From the NCBI GenBank assembly GCA_025024175.1, contig QCXZ01000041.1, forward strand, positions 29,197,786-29,261,785: a DNA stretch of 64,000 nt. The letters are read 5' to 3'. Both the position numbers and the translations under genes were made by a program. Origin of the DNA: Rhyzopertha dominica (taxonomy: Eukaryota; Arthropoda; Insecta; Coleoptera; Bostrichidae). This document shows positions 34,290-45,967 of this stretch, one piece after another. Positions within the stretch are counted from its first letter, which is position 1; each line of letters begins with the position of its first letter. A model generated the notes under the pieces. It had not been told where the DNA came from and searched no databases. It worked only from the letters and a program-made list of their open reading frames with translations.

Positions 34290-35675
34290 AATCCATTAAT
34301 AAAGTCTCTTAACAGGCCAAGTCCTTTGGCTTCACTTTTTCTAGAGAAAAGACGAGTTGCACGCATTTTTGTAGGTTTCGGAGACCCCACTATAATCCAT
34401 TGCTATATCTAAACAAGACAGCGATTAGAGTGCTAGAAGGACGAAGTTTCTGGGAATGATCTTTGATTCTACACTTACCTGGAAAAAGCATATCCTGCAG
34501 CTTAAACAAAAATGCCTTAAGACACTCAACACATACACGTCCTAACACATACAAAGTGGGGTGCAGAACCGAAGATGCTTTTATCCTTATACCAAAGCCT
34601 GGTCTTGTCACGAATTGACTACGGCTGTATCGTCTACGGCTCAGACTGCTCGAACTGTCTATAATGTGGGCTTAAGATATTTTTGGGAACATTCCCGACA
34701 AGCCCTGCCGAATGCCTATATTGTGAATCAAGTCTCAGATACCTAGAAGACAGACGAATAATATTCTTGGCAAAGTACATGACAAAAATATTGGCAACTG
34801 ATGAACATCCTTATCATAAACTGTACAAGAAAGAAGGCGAAAATAGACCACTTCCTGAAAAATCTGTATGTAGACGATATACAGAATATCTGAGTACTAG
34901 ACGTATCTCAATGCCCGAATTGGTATATTTGGGACCAAACTAAATACCCCCGTGGACATACCACCGGTTGTTAACTATGAGCTAGCCGATGTAAAGAAAA
35001 TTGAAATCTCCCACAACTTCTGGAAGCAACGTTTCTTCGAAATTTAGTGCCGAGAAAATGCAGAAATGACACGGATGGGTTTAAAACCAATAATGGTGTT
35101 GGCTGTGCCTTTGTTAGTGAAGGAGTTTCTTCCTGGACCTTAAACAAAATATCATCAGTTTGCAGAATAATATGCCCTCTGGCAGGCGTTACCTTGTCTG
35201 ACCTTCCCTACTCCTGCTTTTCGCTGTATTATTGCCTGTGACTCGAGAATCGTGCTGGAAAGTATGATGGATGTATTTACAAGGTACCCAGTCACTCAAA
35301 ATCAAAAACATGATGGTTAAGCCATCAGATTATCAAAAAATCTTAAGATCAACTATTATGAATGAGTGGCAACAGCGATGGCGAAATCTAAAAAAAGATT
35401 TATTTAACATCAAACCATATGTTTCTAGTGAATACCTAGCAATTAAATTAGATAGAACTAGTTTAACCAAAACGCATAGATTGCGTGTAGGACATACATT
35501 GCTGACTCATAACCATTTTATCCTCGGAGAAAATGCACCTTCATGTCAAGACTGTCAGGTTAGGCTGGCAGTCAAACACATTGTATGCGGTTGTCCTAGG
35601 TATGAGCCAGAGAAACACTTCTTTAAATTAAGTAGACCATATAAGGACAACCTAAGAGAGACAAGCAATAACTAA
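34290..35675 (+). pseudogene. I-type non-LTR retrotransposon (LINE): 5'-truncated ORF2 relic with RNase H
   Basis: This is the C-terminal half of a LINE polyprotein with frameshifts. In order: post-RT region GMIFDSTLTWKKHILQLKQK and CLKTLN (~34,455-34,530), RIDYGCIVYGSD (~34,605), LGTFPTSPAECLYCES and YLEDRRIIFLAKYMTKILAT (34,690-34,800), then an RNase H domain starting with catalytic DTDGFKTNNGVGCAFVSEGV (~35,068-35,128), then a 134-codon open stretch (35,271-35,675) with MNEWQQRWRNLK, THRLRVGHTLLTHNHFILGE and a zinc-knuckle-like C-x2-C...KHIVCGCPRY end. RNase H plus a TAA-type 3' tail points to the I superfamily (I/Nimb-like) rather than Jockey. Endonuclease and RT core are missing through 5' truncation. 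Confidence 0.85.
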
Positions 35676-35847
35676 CTGCTTAGATTTTTTAAGATTATTA
35701 ATTTGTGTAGCAGTGTATGAATTGGACATTTCTATTATGTTGATGTGTCTTAGATCTGATTTATTTATGTTTGCTGTTCTAAACTTTTTTTGTGTTTTTA
35801 ATAACTGTATCGTGTTAGGCGAAACGACATTTGATGTCGAAGCCTTA

Positions 35848-35884
<37 letters not shown>

Positions 35885-35995
35885 TTAATAATAATAATAG
35901 TGATGATAATAATAATAATATAATAATAATAGTGATAGTAGTAGGAGTAGTAGTAGTAGTAGTAGTAGTAGTAAAGGATAGTGTAAAGGTGTAGT
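35676..35995 (+). repeat. LINE 3' UTR ending in (AAT)n then (AGT)n repeats
   Basis: Between the LINE stop and the tract at 35,847 is ~170 bp of 3' UTR. It ends with a small hairpin (GACATTTGATGTC) just before the AAT repeats. TAA-type tails are characteristic of I-element 3' ends. The tract continues into AGT/GTA repeats to ~35,985. Confidence 0.75.
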
Positions 35996-37033
35996 TTTTT
36001 ATTGTCAATTTCATGGGACGGATATCCTTTACCTAATTTATAATTATTAACTATAACTCACCTTAGGTGCTCAATACAAAACAAAACGTATAACATGTTT
36101 ATGATTGATAACGTTTTGTTTTGAATTCTATTAAGTTCCCTCGAAAAATTAATTGAGCGTATTAAATTATTTCCAGTTACATGATTTACCAAAAAGTTTA
36201 CCATTACTAACGACAAAATTATGTTTAGCAAAAGCAAATGTTTCAAAGAAGTAAAATCAGTTAGGCATATAGTGTATGTGTTCTATCGTTCCTTGTCCTA
36301 GCGCGGAGATCATTATTTGCCAACTACCTTCCAGCACCCTCTAACACAAGGCGCAGCTTGAATGTGGGGGGGAGACAGAGAGAGGGAATTCCCGTGTTGG
36401 CCATAGAAAAATAATTCGTCTATGGTGTTGGCTTTAAATGTGTGATTGAGTTGTTATTTTTAGACTTGGTCTTAAAAGTGACTATTTATGAGGTAGAAAG
36501 CTTTTATCTGATGGACATCCGGGTTTGGTAAATATTTTATAAGATAATGAGAATGGTGGTCATTTAAATATTGATGCCTGTGTATTACTGTGTTTGAAGT
36601 CGGATAGCGCGGGTTTTTTTATAGATACAACCTAGCAGCGCGTCGAATAATTACAGTAAATGAACAATCGATTAAAATAAATCGAACGTTTAACAAATAT
36701 TTTATAATTCCCTCAGGTACGTTGTATTTATGATGTGTTTTCTGACAGGAAGGTAGACTGCAAGTAAAAGTTTTCTGGGCGTTGTCTTGTAGTGGGTGTT
36801 CATTTACTTTGGAAGGTTAAATGAAATGGGAGTTTTTAATAAGATAATTATTATATGCATTTGGTCTAATTTTGTGATAATGGATTTAAGTTCATCCCTT
36901 CTCAAAATGACGCTGCCCTACTCGGACTACCGTCACCGATACCTGGTGGATACGTCTGTTAGCAAGAGACTGAGGACGACACGCAGTCTCTTACGCGCCA
37001 ACCTTAATTTTTCTTTGAGCTGCAAAGCCGGCA
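35996..37033. other. No recognised feature
   Basis: AT-rich DNA. The 80-codon frame at 36,796-37,038 has no motif. Confidence 0.45.
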
Positions 37034-37070
37034 TTTGAATAAGTTGATGTTTCATCACAACTTATTCAAA
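37034..37070. other. Small near-perfect hairpin
   Basis: TTTGAATAAGTTG pairs with CAACTTATTCAAA, and inside it ATG/CAT pairs around a TTT loop with a two-base bulge. A compact stem of ~16 bp of unknown role. Confidence 0.7.
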
Positions 37071-39664
37071 AACCAGTTATTCTTAGCCTTGTAATTATCT
37101 TATTTCCATTCTTCGAGTTACATAGTTACATAGGATAACATTATTTTTACTTAATAGGATCACTATAATAATACTTGTTAACACTATCCAGGTCAACGCC
37201 ACACCAGCGTCAAAGGTAAAGATTTTAAATCGGCCTCTTACAAATGTTGCCAAATTACGCTCAGCACGGTTATCTATAACGTAAGTTGAGACTTTATATA
37301 TGACAGTGAAATCAAAAAATTCTGTAAATATAATGAGGTGATGTTTATTAATGTCAGCAACTATGTTAATCAAAATAAAAGCGACAATTTATTGTATCAA
37401 CAATTGCTATTAGTTTACGGACGAGATCTCAACCTAAATGTAAGTAAGGTGTTCTTAGCTATTTGTTACATACACCACATTTTACTATAAATATTTTTTT
37501 CAATATAAAAATAATTCCCGTCTCACGCCGTATCTTAACAAAAACAATTTTATAAAGGTTGCCGATTAGTCATTTAATCTTTGTCCAACTTTTAACCAAA
37601 TCTCATTTAAGAATTGCTTCCATTTCTTGTACAGTTCTCATGATTANTCTCTTTTATATTNGTAACGTTAGTATGTTACCAGGTTTACAAAACTGGCATA
37701 CATTAGGCGCATATCTGCGCAACATATCTTAAGATGTGACAAATATGGAATTATCAAAGTATTCAAAGATTCCCCGGATATCTCGTATATTCAAAACTTT
37801 GTATTTTAACAACAACGGCCCTTTAACATTATAGTAATTGGCAAGGTTCAACTGCGTAGTAATTAAAAATGTAAAAAGCGTTTGTTAGTATGAAAATCAA
37901 TGCTGGGTGCTACAAAATAATAAATCTCAATACCACATATTTCAGGGGCATTGCGTAATACGGCAAAAAGAATGTAAAGGCTTTCTAAGGGTAATACCAT
38001 TTTAGCCACTAATTATATGTACATATAATTATTAATCTGGTCAGCACCTGGTAATTGTCCTGGAGTTCTTGAACGAATCGGATCTTATAAGGATGAAATG
38101 TTAATATATATATAACATATAACATATTTAAATTACTGGTTTGAGAGTTGTCACTATAAATATTTTGTTTGGGAATTGTCACTGTCAATGTCGCATTTTT
38201 ACAAAGTTGCCTTTTGCAACTTAAGCGTTGCTTCAGACTTGGCTGAGCACTTGTTGAACATCAACAAATGCAAAATATAGCAAGCACGCAATTAGTAGTA
38301 TTAGATAAAAAGCTATCGTTTGCAGATTCTACCATCTGTATATTCTGTAGTATTAGTGGGAACTACACATAACTACTTGTTTATTGACGCTAGTGGACGT
38401 TTTTGCTATTTTTGGAACGATCTTCTTTGATTCAAGATATTCAACAAATGCTTACCTGCTGGATCGATTAGGTGTGTGAAATTGTAAATTGACTGATCAT
38501 ACTTTGAACATTTGCTTGCATACTCCTCTGTGTAATTTTTGAACGTTATTTGATACACGTGTTAAATAACAATTTTTCCTATTGTGCCTATTTATTTTGT
38601 TTTTTATGCTTAATGTCACTATAGTTAAATGCCCGTTGCCCCCATTTTTTTTATTGCAGAATATGAATCTACATGAAAAAATATAGACCCCTGTTATTTT
38701 TATTTTTTGCAAAGCGCTTAGTTAATGCTTAAAAAAGATTGTTTATGTTTAAAGTTTGAATCTCTGACGTAAGCGTTCCCTGGCGCGCTTAGTGCAGTGT
38801 AACTATGTGATGTTGCCACGCAATTTTCTGATCCTGGCATTCCTGTCGGCCGACATGAGGTTTCTGAAATCGAAGTCGCAGCAGCGTTGCCATTTTATTC
38901 CAAACTCGCAATCGTAATTATGAATTATAAAAACACAAGCGAATGGATGTTTTAAACGCTATTCGTTGTTAGTAGTTTTCACTGTAAATATTAAAACGTT
39001 CAATATATTAAATTAAAATTACAACTTGCAGCGGATATATCGCAAACAGAATTCATTTTATGGCAGCCGAAGGATAAGTTCATATTTCAAGTGATATTAA
39101 AGCTGGAACAACTATTTATTAAGTAGGTAAACTTGTTTAAACCTGAGTTACAGCATGTATAGCTGCCATTACATCATTTTATTCAAGTCGCAACCTTTAA
39201 ATAGCAACATCGCCTAATTTGCGTAAAATCGAGCGATCTGGTCACACGAGTTTCCATTCATATAAAATTAGTCAATCATGTGTAAGTCAATTTTTGGTAA
39301 ATTGTCCGAAGATCCCTTCACATAATCTTGCACAGTCTATGTTTGAACAACAACGTACTAAGTAAATAAAAACAAAACTTTAACGCGTCTCCAGGAACGG
39401 AAATATTTGAATTTGGCGGTAAACCTTTAAGGTAAAAATAAGACACAAAAACATTAAAAATATTTTTTTCTATTGCCAACTTCTAACTTCATTAGGTCCA
39501 GGCAAAGTCGCACATGTGTTATAATAACGATTTACTGTCAAGGGCAACAACAAAGATAATAAGGACTCAAACGTCACAAAAAATAATATGGTTCTTAAAA
39601 AAATTACGTTATATCTTTGTCATTGTAACGAATGTTGTTTTCGTCACGTTAGTTACAAGGACTT
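37071..39664. other. No recognised gene; mild GC island near 38,760-38,920
   Basis: No family motif, terminal repeat or tandem array. The short island around 38,770-38,900 is non-repetitive and unassigned. Confidence 0.4.
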
Positions 39665-40250
39665 GCTGCTATGAAAAAACCGCTGCATATTGAATCAATA
39701 CTTCCACATCCAATTGTCAAAATGACATTTACGTTTTTATTTCTTGTACTATACGATTAGTAATCAGGCTTTAAGCATTTTTTTTCGCTCTATACATTTT
39801 TTCTTAAGTCCTCGTGATATTAGCGAAAATATATAAATTTTAAAATCGTTTTTTTCCAAATAACTCGAAAATTATTAACTTAACAAAAAAATTACAATTA
39901 TCTGACACCTTTTGTGATAAATTTTATTTCCTATTCGATGGTGTTTTCATTTTTTGAATATATTAAATATATTCGGAGACATTTAGGAAAAACCGTTTTC
40001 TTTAAGTAACACTTTTTTGCTAATATCTAAAACAGTTTACTGCACCGAATAATACTTGCAGTTATACTACTAACCACATACTAAAACGAAAAAAAAATAA
40101 AAATTTGCAAAAAGAGTAGTTACCCCCCAATTTCGCCCCCTTCCCGATACCCTATTTACTGTATGTACTTACCCCACAAACAATAGGTCGCATTGAAAAT
40201 TTTTTTCGCGATACAATACATCCCGTCTGTTAGATGTGGAAGTAATTAAC
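39665..40250 (+). repeat. Unclassified dispersed repeat, copy A
   Basis: This ~590-bp segment is the reverse complement of 56,235-57,075. Matching blocks in order include CGCTGCATATTGAATC, CCAATTGTCAAAATGACATT, TCTCGTGATATTAG-like sequence, CCAAATAACTCGAAAATTAT, AATTTTATTTCCTATTCGAT and CAATACATCCC...ATGTGGAAGTAATTAA. Copy A lacks ~110 bp present in B. No reading frame. No terminal inverted repeats or target duplication were identified. It could be a MITE, a SINE-like element or the end of a larger transposon. Confidence 0.8.
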
Positions 40251-41944
40251 AATTTAGGCTGGTAGCATGAGGTCTGTTAACCTACCTATTAACATTACTG
40301 TTAATTCAAGAAAACATCAGGATATTTGTTATGGCATATAGGATATTTTCTGCAAACACATTACTTATTTATCTATTAGCAACGAACAGCCCACGTCGCA
40401 ATGCACGCAAGGCGTCGAGGTTTTCAGGTAAAAAAGGAATAACGTAGTTCAAAAATATGCTCCCGTTCCGCTTTCGTTATTAACTGCTTCCTGTAAAGAA
40501 TCGCGATAAAAAACCAATTACTAAACTGACACTCTGAATTATTCAGTTGAACATTGACAATAATCTAGCCGTGTAATAAATATTAATTACGAACGTTATT
40601 AAACCAGAACCTCTCTAAATTTGCATTGTAAATAGGCAGCAATATAAGTGGCTCTTTTCCACAAAACGGATTAATACCACTGTTATTCTACGTCGTTTGG
40701 ATTCCACCTTTTATCCCAGTTTAAAACCATTTGTAAGGAGATTGCCAACGGCGACACTTGATGGAGCATGTACCCGGATGAAGTAGAATTTGCATGAAAT
40801 TTATCTCGAGAAATACAATCTATATTTATGTACACACAAACCCAACCAATCTTGTTTTTCTTCGTTCCGGAAAATAAACCTAATGGCACCATTTAATTTT
40901 AAAGCAATATTAAACTTTGGAGTCGTCTTTTGCCAAGTTATAGGCTTTTGAAAACGCCCGCAAAATTTAATTTCGTCAGTGTCATGCCAGCATTATCAAA
41001 AATCGAAAACACCCTCAAGTGTTCTCCGATTAAACCTGCCGAACACTCTTTTGTGAATATGTTATCACTACAGCAATTTATAATATTTATTAAAAATTTC
41101 CTCATCGCCGCCCGAACGCCGGCTACATTAGCATTTTTACAGAAGTTATTTACAATATTCATTCGGCTTGATTAATGGTTTCTTTACGTGAAGAAAAGTG
41201 GCAGAGGAAAGAATCGCTCAGCAAACATCAAAGTAGCACCCTAAGACCTGGAACTGGATAATTTGGAGGCTATGTTATGCAAATGATTTCTAATTTGAGC
41301 ATTTTGCAACTTTAGAGTAGTAATGCGGATATACTGGCCAAATTACTTGACGACAACTTACATATTGTTTAGCAAAATGGCTCATTTACTCATATTGTCT
41401 ATTAAAAAAATTACTGAGGTGAGGCGCGATTAGATAAATAGATAAATATATAAAACCGTAATAATAATGCTAAATGAAGGCAATTAACAATTTTTTATGT
41501 AAGCATTTACAGTCAATCACAGCGAGTGGTCTGTGGACATACTGTTTGTAAATTACTGGAGCTAGAGCGCTGTTTTGAACAGTATTTTGTTTAATAAAAG
41601 TAGGAGGACAGTAATCGTTACATATTATGCTAAATTCATATTATTGGCATTATTGCAAAAGCTAGAACTGCCAAAATTATAAAAATCTTTTCTTGGCAAG
41701 CAATTAATATAGTATTGTGTATTTTCCATTACATTTTTCAAACGACAATTAAGTTGTATTGCATTTCGGGCATCAAGTTTTGGGGACGAATTGTATTTGT
41801 CGAAATTACATATACCCTAAAGACATATAATAAAGTAAAGCAGAATTATGATAGATAAGCACCCCAGTGTTTTTTTATCATTTATTAAACATGAAATTTA
41901 TAAGGTGGACTTTTTTCTACAATATGTGTCCTATCAAAAACATT
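40251..41944. other. No recognised gene
   Basis: A patch at 40,920-41,175 is open on both strands (81 and 74 codons). Neither frame has a motif and they may reflect composition. The rest is AT-rich and featureless. Confidence 0.4.
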
Positions 41945-42139
41945 CTTTCGATTAGAATTTAGAAATGCCCACGCTTTCGCCGTCGGGCTATGTATACCCC
42001 TATCGAAAATTCCAAGTGACACCTTCTAGACGTTATCAAAACTTCGTGAAGGTTTCATCGACAGAATTATTTGTAAAATCTCGACATTCCCTACAATCTG
42101 TCTGTTGCTAGGAGCAATACTTGCAGTTTCCTACTAACA
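41945..42139 (-). repeat. 3' LTR fragment of a Gypsy element
   Basis: On the minus strand it starts TGTTAGTAGGAAACTGCAAG and matches the first ~190 bp of the segment at 43,571-43,390 (for example CGAAGTTTTGATAACGTC versus CGAAGTTTTGATGACGTC). It directly follows the gag zinc-knuckle region, so pol was lost between gag and this LTR. The fragment is truncated at its distal end. Confidence 0.75.
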
Positions 42140-42179
42140 CCATCTGCAGATTTGCTGCTGTGGTTCACTTCTTAGGGCC

Positions 42180-42990
42180 GTAGGAATCGACACCCTACAG
42201 TTCTTCTTAAAGTGACCGGATTTACCGCCGCGGTAGCAGGTTTGACGACCGCAAGCCTTGATTGCGTCTGCAATCAGCTCATTCATGTTACTCATAAACT
42301 GCTTCATCGGATCACTTCCATCAACCTGCGCCCCATGCCTTGTACTGACCCCAGTTGGCAGGTGAGGTCCTGTATACTGCCTCGATTTCCAAAGCCTTTC
42401 CTAGGGCCTCCCTCGTCGTCGAATAGGTGGTCAGCCGCAGCGCATTCCTCACAGTGTCGTCCCTGACACCATCAATGAAATTTCGCGACATTTCTTCCAG
42501 AAGCTCAAGCGGAGCTGTTGGATATGGCATGTGCATTAGTCTCCTGACTTCTGCTTCGAAGTCCTGTAGTCTCGTCTACTTTCTGCTTTCGAGTACTTAG
42601 CTGCGCACGAAACAGCTGTTGTAGTAACTGTTCTCCAAGAGGTAGCTCCAAAACAGCAGAGAACATATAGTAATCTCCATCTTATAGTCTCGAAAGACCC
42701 CTGTCCATCATACGGCGGTAGTTTACAATTGAATTTTCAAACTTTTCGCCGCCGTCGACGCGATCTACTCTTTTTTCAATTTCGTTGACTCTTTTTTCGA
42801 TCTTACTCTGATTGTCTTAAATTTCATCTATTTCAGTTTGTCAGTGTTGTCAGTTGTCGTTGCTCAGCAGTTATTACATCATTCTTGGTCTGTTTTCACA
42901 TCTTCCTTAGTTACATTGAGTTCGGTCTTCATTTATTTTTGTTCTGTTTTCACCCCTTGCATTAGTTGCATTAGATGTGGTAGTCGTGAA
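42180..42990 (-). pseudogene. Ty3/Gypsy gag relic with zinc knuckle
   Basis: Minus strand. A PYDGQGSFETIRW segment (~42,690) resembles the start of the capsid region in insect Gypsy gags. Then comes an open stretch at 42,536-42,321 with MHMPYPTAPLELLEEMSRNF, IDGVRDDTVRNALRL and ALGKALEIEAVYRTS, matching the family's YP-AP---RE-M---FI-GI-D--IR-ALRL...ALE-E. After a frameshift, MKQFMSNMNELIADAIKA leads to CYRGGKSGHFKKNC (42,241-42,200), a CCHC zinc knuckle with its second cysteine changed to glycine. It packaged the RNA of an LTR element. Several frameshifts, no pol. Confidence 0.85.
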
Positions 42991-43184
42991 TGTTCGTAGA
43001 TTGATTTATTTTCGCTGACATAAAACAACTCCCAGTTAACTTACTTTACTTTACACCCTCTGACTGTCGGTAACGTTACACCTTCCTATGCCTTCTGGTC
43101 CTTTTACTCTTCTAAAACTGCTCAAATCCTGTCCGTCCGTTAAAAAGCACTTCAGAACCCTACAGTTCACTGCCTGTCACCAGT

Positions 43185-43574
43185 TATAACGATTTACGAG
43201 TTCGAAAACTGCGGATTTGGAACCTACTTCCTTTTTATTGAAAACAGTCATATCAAATACACTAAATTTAGCACAACCAGTTCAAAACATTACTACTTTA
43301 TTAAACCACTATACTTGCACACTTTAGCACCAAAACGCCTGCTTCACTAAGTTTTCACTTGGATCTCACTTGATAATCGCTATTCGCATTCAGAACTGCT
43401 CGCGCTTTCTCCACCAGGCATTTATACCCCCATCAAAAATTCCAGAAGCGACGCCTTCCAGACGTCATCAAAACTTCGCGAAGGTTCCATTGATAGAATT
43501 TTCTGGAGAGTCTCGATATTCCCTGCCATCTGTCTATAGATAGGATCACTACTTGCAGTGTCCTACTAACAACA
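43185..43574 (-). repeat. 5' LTR of the Gypsy relic (boundaries approximate)
   Basis: Starts TGTTAGTAGGACACTGCAAG on the minus strand and shares ~190 bp with the fragment at 41,945-42,139. Its inner part shares wording with the probable solo LTR at 26.8-27.2 kb. A TGGTGACAGG just inside (near 43,180) is a possible primer-binding site. The inner end is uncertain. Confidence 0.55.
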
Positions 43575-43813
43575 CACTCTGCAACTCTGGTACACAGATG
43601 CCCGTGTTTCCGCTAGCATGCAGCAATATTATAGAAAATACTACTTCTGTAAAATAGTACGATTACACAGGGTTTCTATATCTAAATGATTCATGCATCG
43701 AGGGCGCTTATGGAAATTATCCATTAAATCAATTTGCCGCCTCTCAGGAAAGTGAACACAATGACTTATACTTGTCATCTGTCGATTTTTGAATTATTTG
43801 ATATATTTTAATA

Positions 43814-43845
43814 CTAATAATAATAATAATAATAATAATAACAAC
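43814..43845. repeat. (AAT)n microsatellite, ~30 bp
   Basis: About ten AAT units. Confidence 0.9.
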
Positions 43846-44756
43846 AAAACACGTGGGAGTGTGTATTTTTAACATATTCTGCAGTGTTTTGTGGGATAAT
43901 CAGCTTTACGGTTGCAGAAAGGTCACATTTTGGAGCTGTAGGATGACATTGATTTGCAACCTTCAGTACTATCGCCGTACATATTGTAAGCTTGGCAGCA
44001 GTTACAAAAAGGCGGCACAAAGAATTCAGAAATCAACGCATGAATCATTTATAGAAGCCCTGTATATTTCATGCGGTAAAGCTGGAATTGTATCAAGCTT
44101 TCCCTTATTTTAATTTTATGCAGCATCTTGAAAATCCAGAAATCAAGTTTTAATTTTCATATGACAAAACTGGGAGACCACTCACGTGGAATATTTTGCA
44201 TTTCAAACCACCTTCCAAAAAATTCCTATATAATTTTCATGTTAAGCACATTTTCATTTATGACTTTATTAACGTGAAAATCGGCAGTACTAACTATAGA
44301 GCGTTATGTAGGTGAAATGTTTTAAAAGCATTTACGTGTGCATTATTTATTTCAATTTCTGCACTGCATAAAGCTCTGGTAATGTAATTGACCATATTCG
44401 CTATTAAAAATGTCACATGTTTTCACTATTAAAAAATGCTAAACGGAGGGATGCGAATATTAACGTAATCGATATAACATATTAGTTAAACAGTAATGCA
44501 TAAGCTATGTTTAGGTTTTTAATAAAATAGAGACCTCAATGACAACTTTTTAAGATATACATCATCCTTCAAACAGAAAGGTGGTCGTTATAGTTTCAGG
44601 ACACGTAGTAGTAAGGNGTGACGCTATTTTTCTAGTTATCGACAATAACAGTGNCTGTTTATAATGAACTTCCAGCGTAAATACTGATACATACATAATT
44701 ATTACTAAACAATAAATTAATAAATGTTAGACTAACAACTAACAGCAAATCTATTT
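43846..44756. other. No recognised feature
   Basis: The 86-codon frame at 43,853-44,113 has no motif and shares its position with a minus-strand frame. Confidence 0.45.
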
Positions 44757-44948
44757 TTATATATACCAGTAGANATGGAAACAGCGTGCAAAGTTCAACC
44801 TCGCGTTCATTTTTTGAACACGTACGTGACGTTCAGCAATTAAAGTCGGTTGCCTTCTGTAAAAGGACTCATTTTGAGACATTTTAGAGTCAAGTGCTTC
44901 ATTATAAACTTTATGAATAACGTTCCATTTTGCAAATGTACTTGTCAC
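44757..44948 (-). pseudogene. Possible Tc1-like transposase fragment (end of the paired-type DNA-binding domain)
   Basis: The minus frame reads VIHKVYNEALDSKMSQNESF, then PTLIAERHVRVQKMNARLNF and ARCFH. Tc1-like transposases have R-L-E-GL-SR-P---P-LT--H---RL-FA-----W at this position. The spacing and the LNFAR ending fit, but identity is weak. It lies on the 3' side of another Tc1 relic on the same strand, so it would be from a separate copy. Confidence 0.4.
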
Positions 44949-45261
44949 GAAAGCACGCTTGCTTCGAAAGGTGCTGTTAAAATAAACGTTGCTATAAGTG
45001 GCATGGCACTTCTAAAAATATAAACCGCCGTGAAAACACTAAACCAAAAGCATCAAATATATAACGACATCGATTTTCGCTTTACGTTAAGCATATTTCG
45101 AGTCACTGCTAAATACATTTTAGCTTAAAAGTAATGAAATGCTCATGTTGTGTTTTAATGTGCGTCTATAAATTTTGTTTAGTTTTTGTGTCATACCAAA
45201 CGATTAAGATTTGTTTCCGGTTGAGTAAGAAAGAGTAACAAAATTTTAATGTGTTAAACAC

Positions 45262-45620
45262 CTATTCACAGTTGGTCTCAATTTTCTGTCGATACTATCC
45301 CAATCGCGTTCTATTAGCGATAAGTCAGGAGATCTTGCAGGGCTATATGAGTTGTGGCACTATCTTGTTCCAAAAGGGCGTTAGTAATTGCCTTAATGTA
45401 TTGTGACGCAACATTTTAATAAAATAATAATAAGCATGCATTGAATAGATCCTGATTAGCCCAATGGCGACTGGCTGGGTTAATTACAAAAAAATGTCTG
45501 AACGTCGCTTGGTCTAAATTACTTCTTCCGTGGAAAAACGAACCAAGGAATTTCCAGAGTCGTACAGGAAACGAGTAATAGCATTGACCAAAAGCGCACT
45601 TGAAAACCATGATTAAGTTT
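45262..45620 (-). pseudogene. Tc1-like transposase C-terminal relic
   Basis: The minus strand contains LLEQDSATTHIA (family QDNARPHTA, second catalytic aspartate, ~45,360-45,395) and, in another frame, PARSPDLSLIERDWDSIDRK (family WPARSPDLSPIEHVWD-IGR, third catalytic residue region, ~45,340-45,280). The short distance between them shows a deletion. The open stretch upstream (45,610-45,419) has no clear Tc1 match. The relic is dead. Confidence 0.75.
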
Positions 45621-45687
45621 AATAATTATCGGCTTGAAGATTTTGCGAAAACTATTGTTTCGTTAGTGAGAGCAAGGAAGGAATAAT

Positions 45688-45840
45688 ACATTATAAGATT
45701 GTTTGACGTTGACGACGCTTCGGCAGGTTTTGTCTCCCTTAATCAAATTTATTTATTAAGTTTATCGTTTATGGATAGACGATTGGATGGGCAGAAAAAC
45801 TGCCAAAACGTCGTTAACGTGAAACTAAATACTGTGTAAA
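45688..45840. repeat. Inverted repeat of the PLE-terminus type
   Basis: Arms TTGACGTTGACGACGCTTCG...CAGGTTTTG and GGGCAGAAAAACTGCCAAAA...CGTCGTTAACGTGAAAC are imperfect reverse complements around an AT-rich centre (45,735-45,780). The G-C-rich hairpin next to AAAACGTCG resembles the stem II and GAAACGTC part of the hammerhead-like motifs, but without CTGANGA. Related in architecture to the palindromes at 3.6 and 15.6 kb. Confidence 0.55.
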
Positions 45841-45885
45841 AGAGCTAATGCCGTCAGTGCCCNCTAAGAGGAACTCTGCACAGGC

Positions 45886-45967
45886 CCAGTGCAGGTTCCT
45901 ATCGATAGCATCGGAGAAGCTACTCCGTGAGCTCACGAAGTAGCTTCTCGATAGGAACCTGCACTGG
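45886..45967. repeat. Strong 82-bp hairpin
   Basis: CCAGTGCAGGTTCCTATCG at the left pairs perfectly (19 bp) with the right end. After a 10-base bulge only on the left (ATAGCATCGG), AGAAGCTACT pairs with AGTAGCTTCT, then CGTGAG with CTCACG at the tip. It looks like a recent inverted duplication in which one arm lost 10 bases. No known family recognised. Confidence 0.85.

Noticed and set aside
40930..41175. Paired frames on both strands as a gene
   Set aside because: No domain, signal or splice evidence. Double-strand openness is better explained by composition.
45780..45820. A further hammerhead ribozyme (CTGCC-AAAACGTCG)
   Set aside because: There is no CTGANGA block and GAAA is replaced; kept only as part of an inverted repeat.
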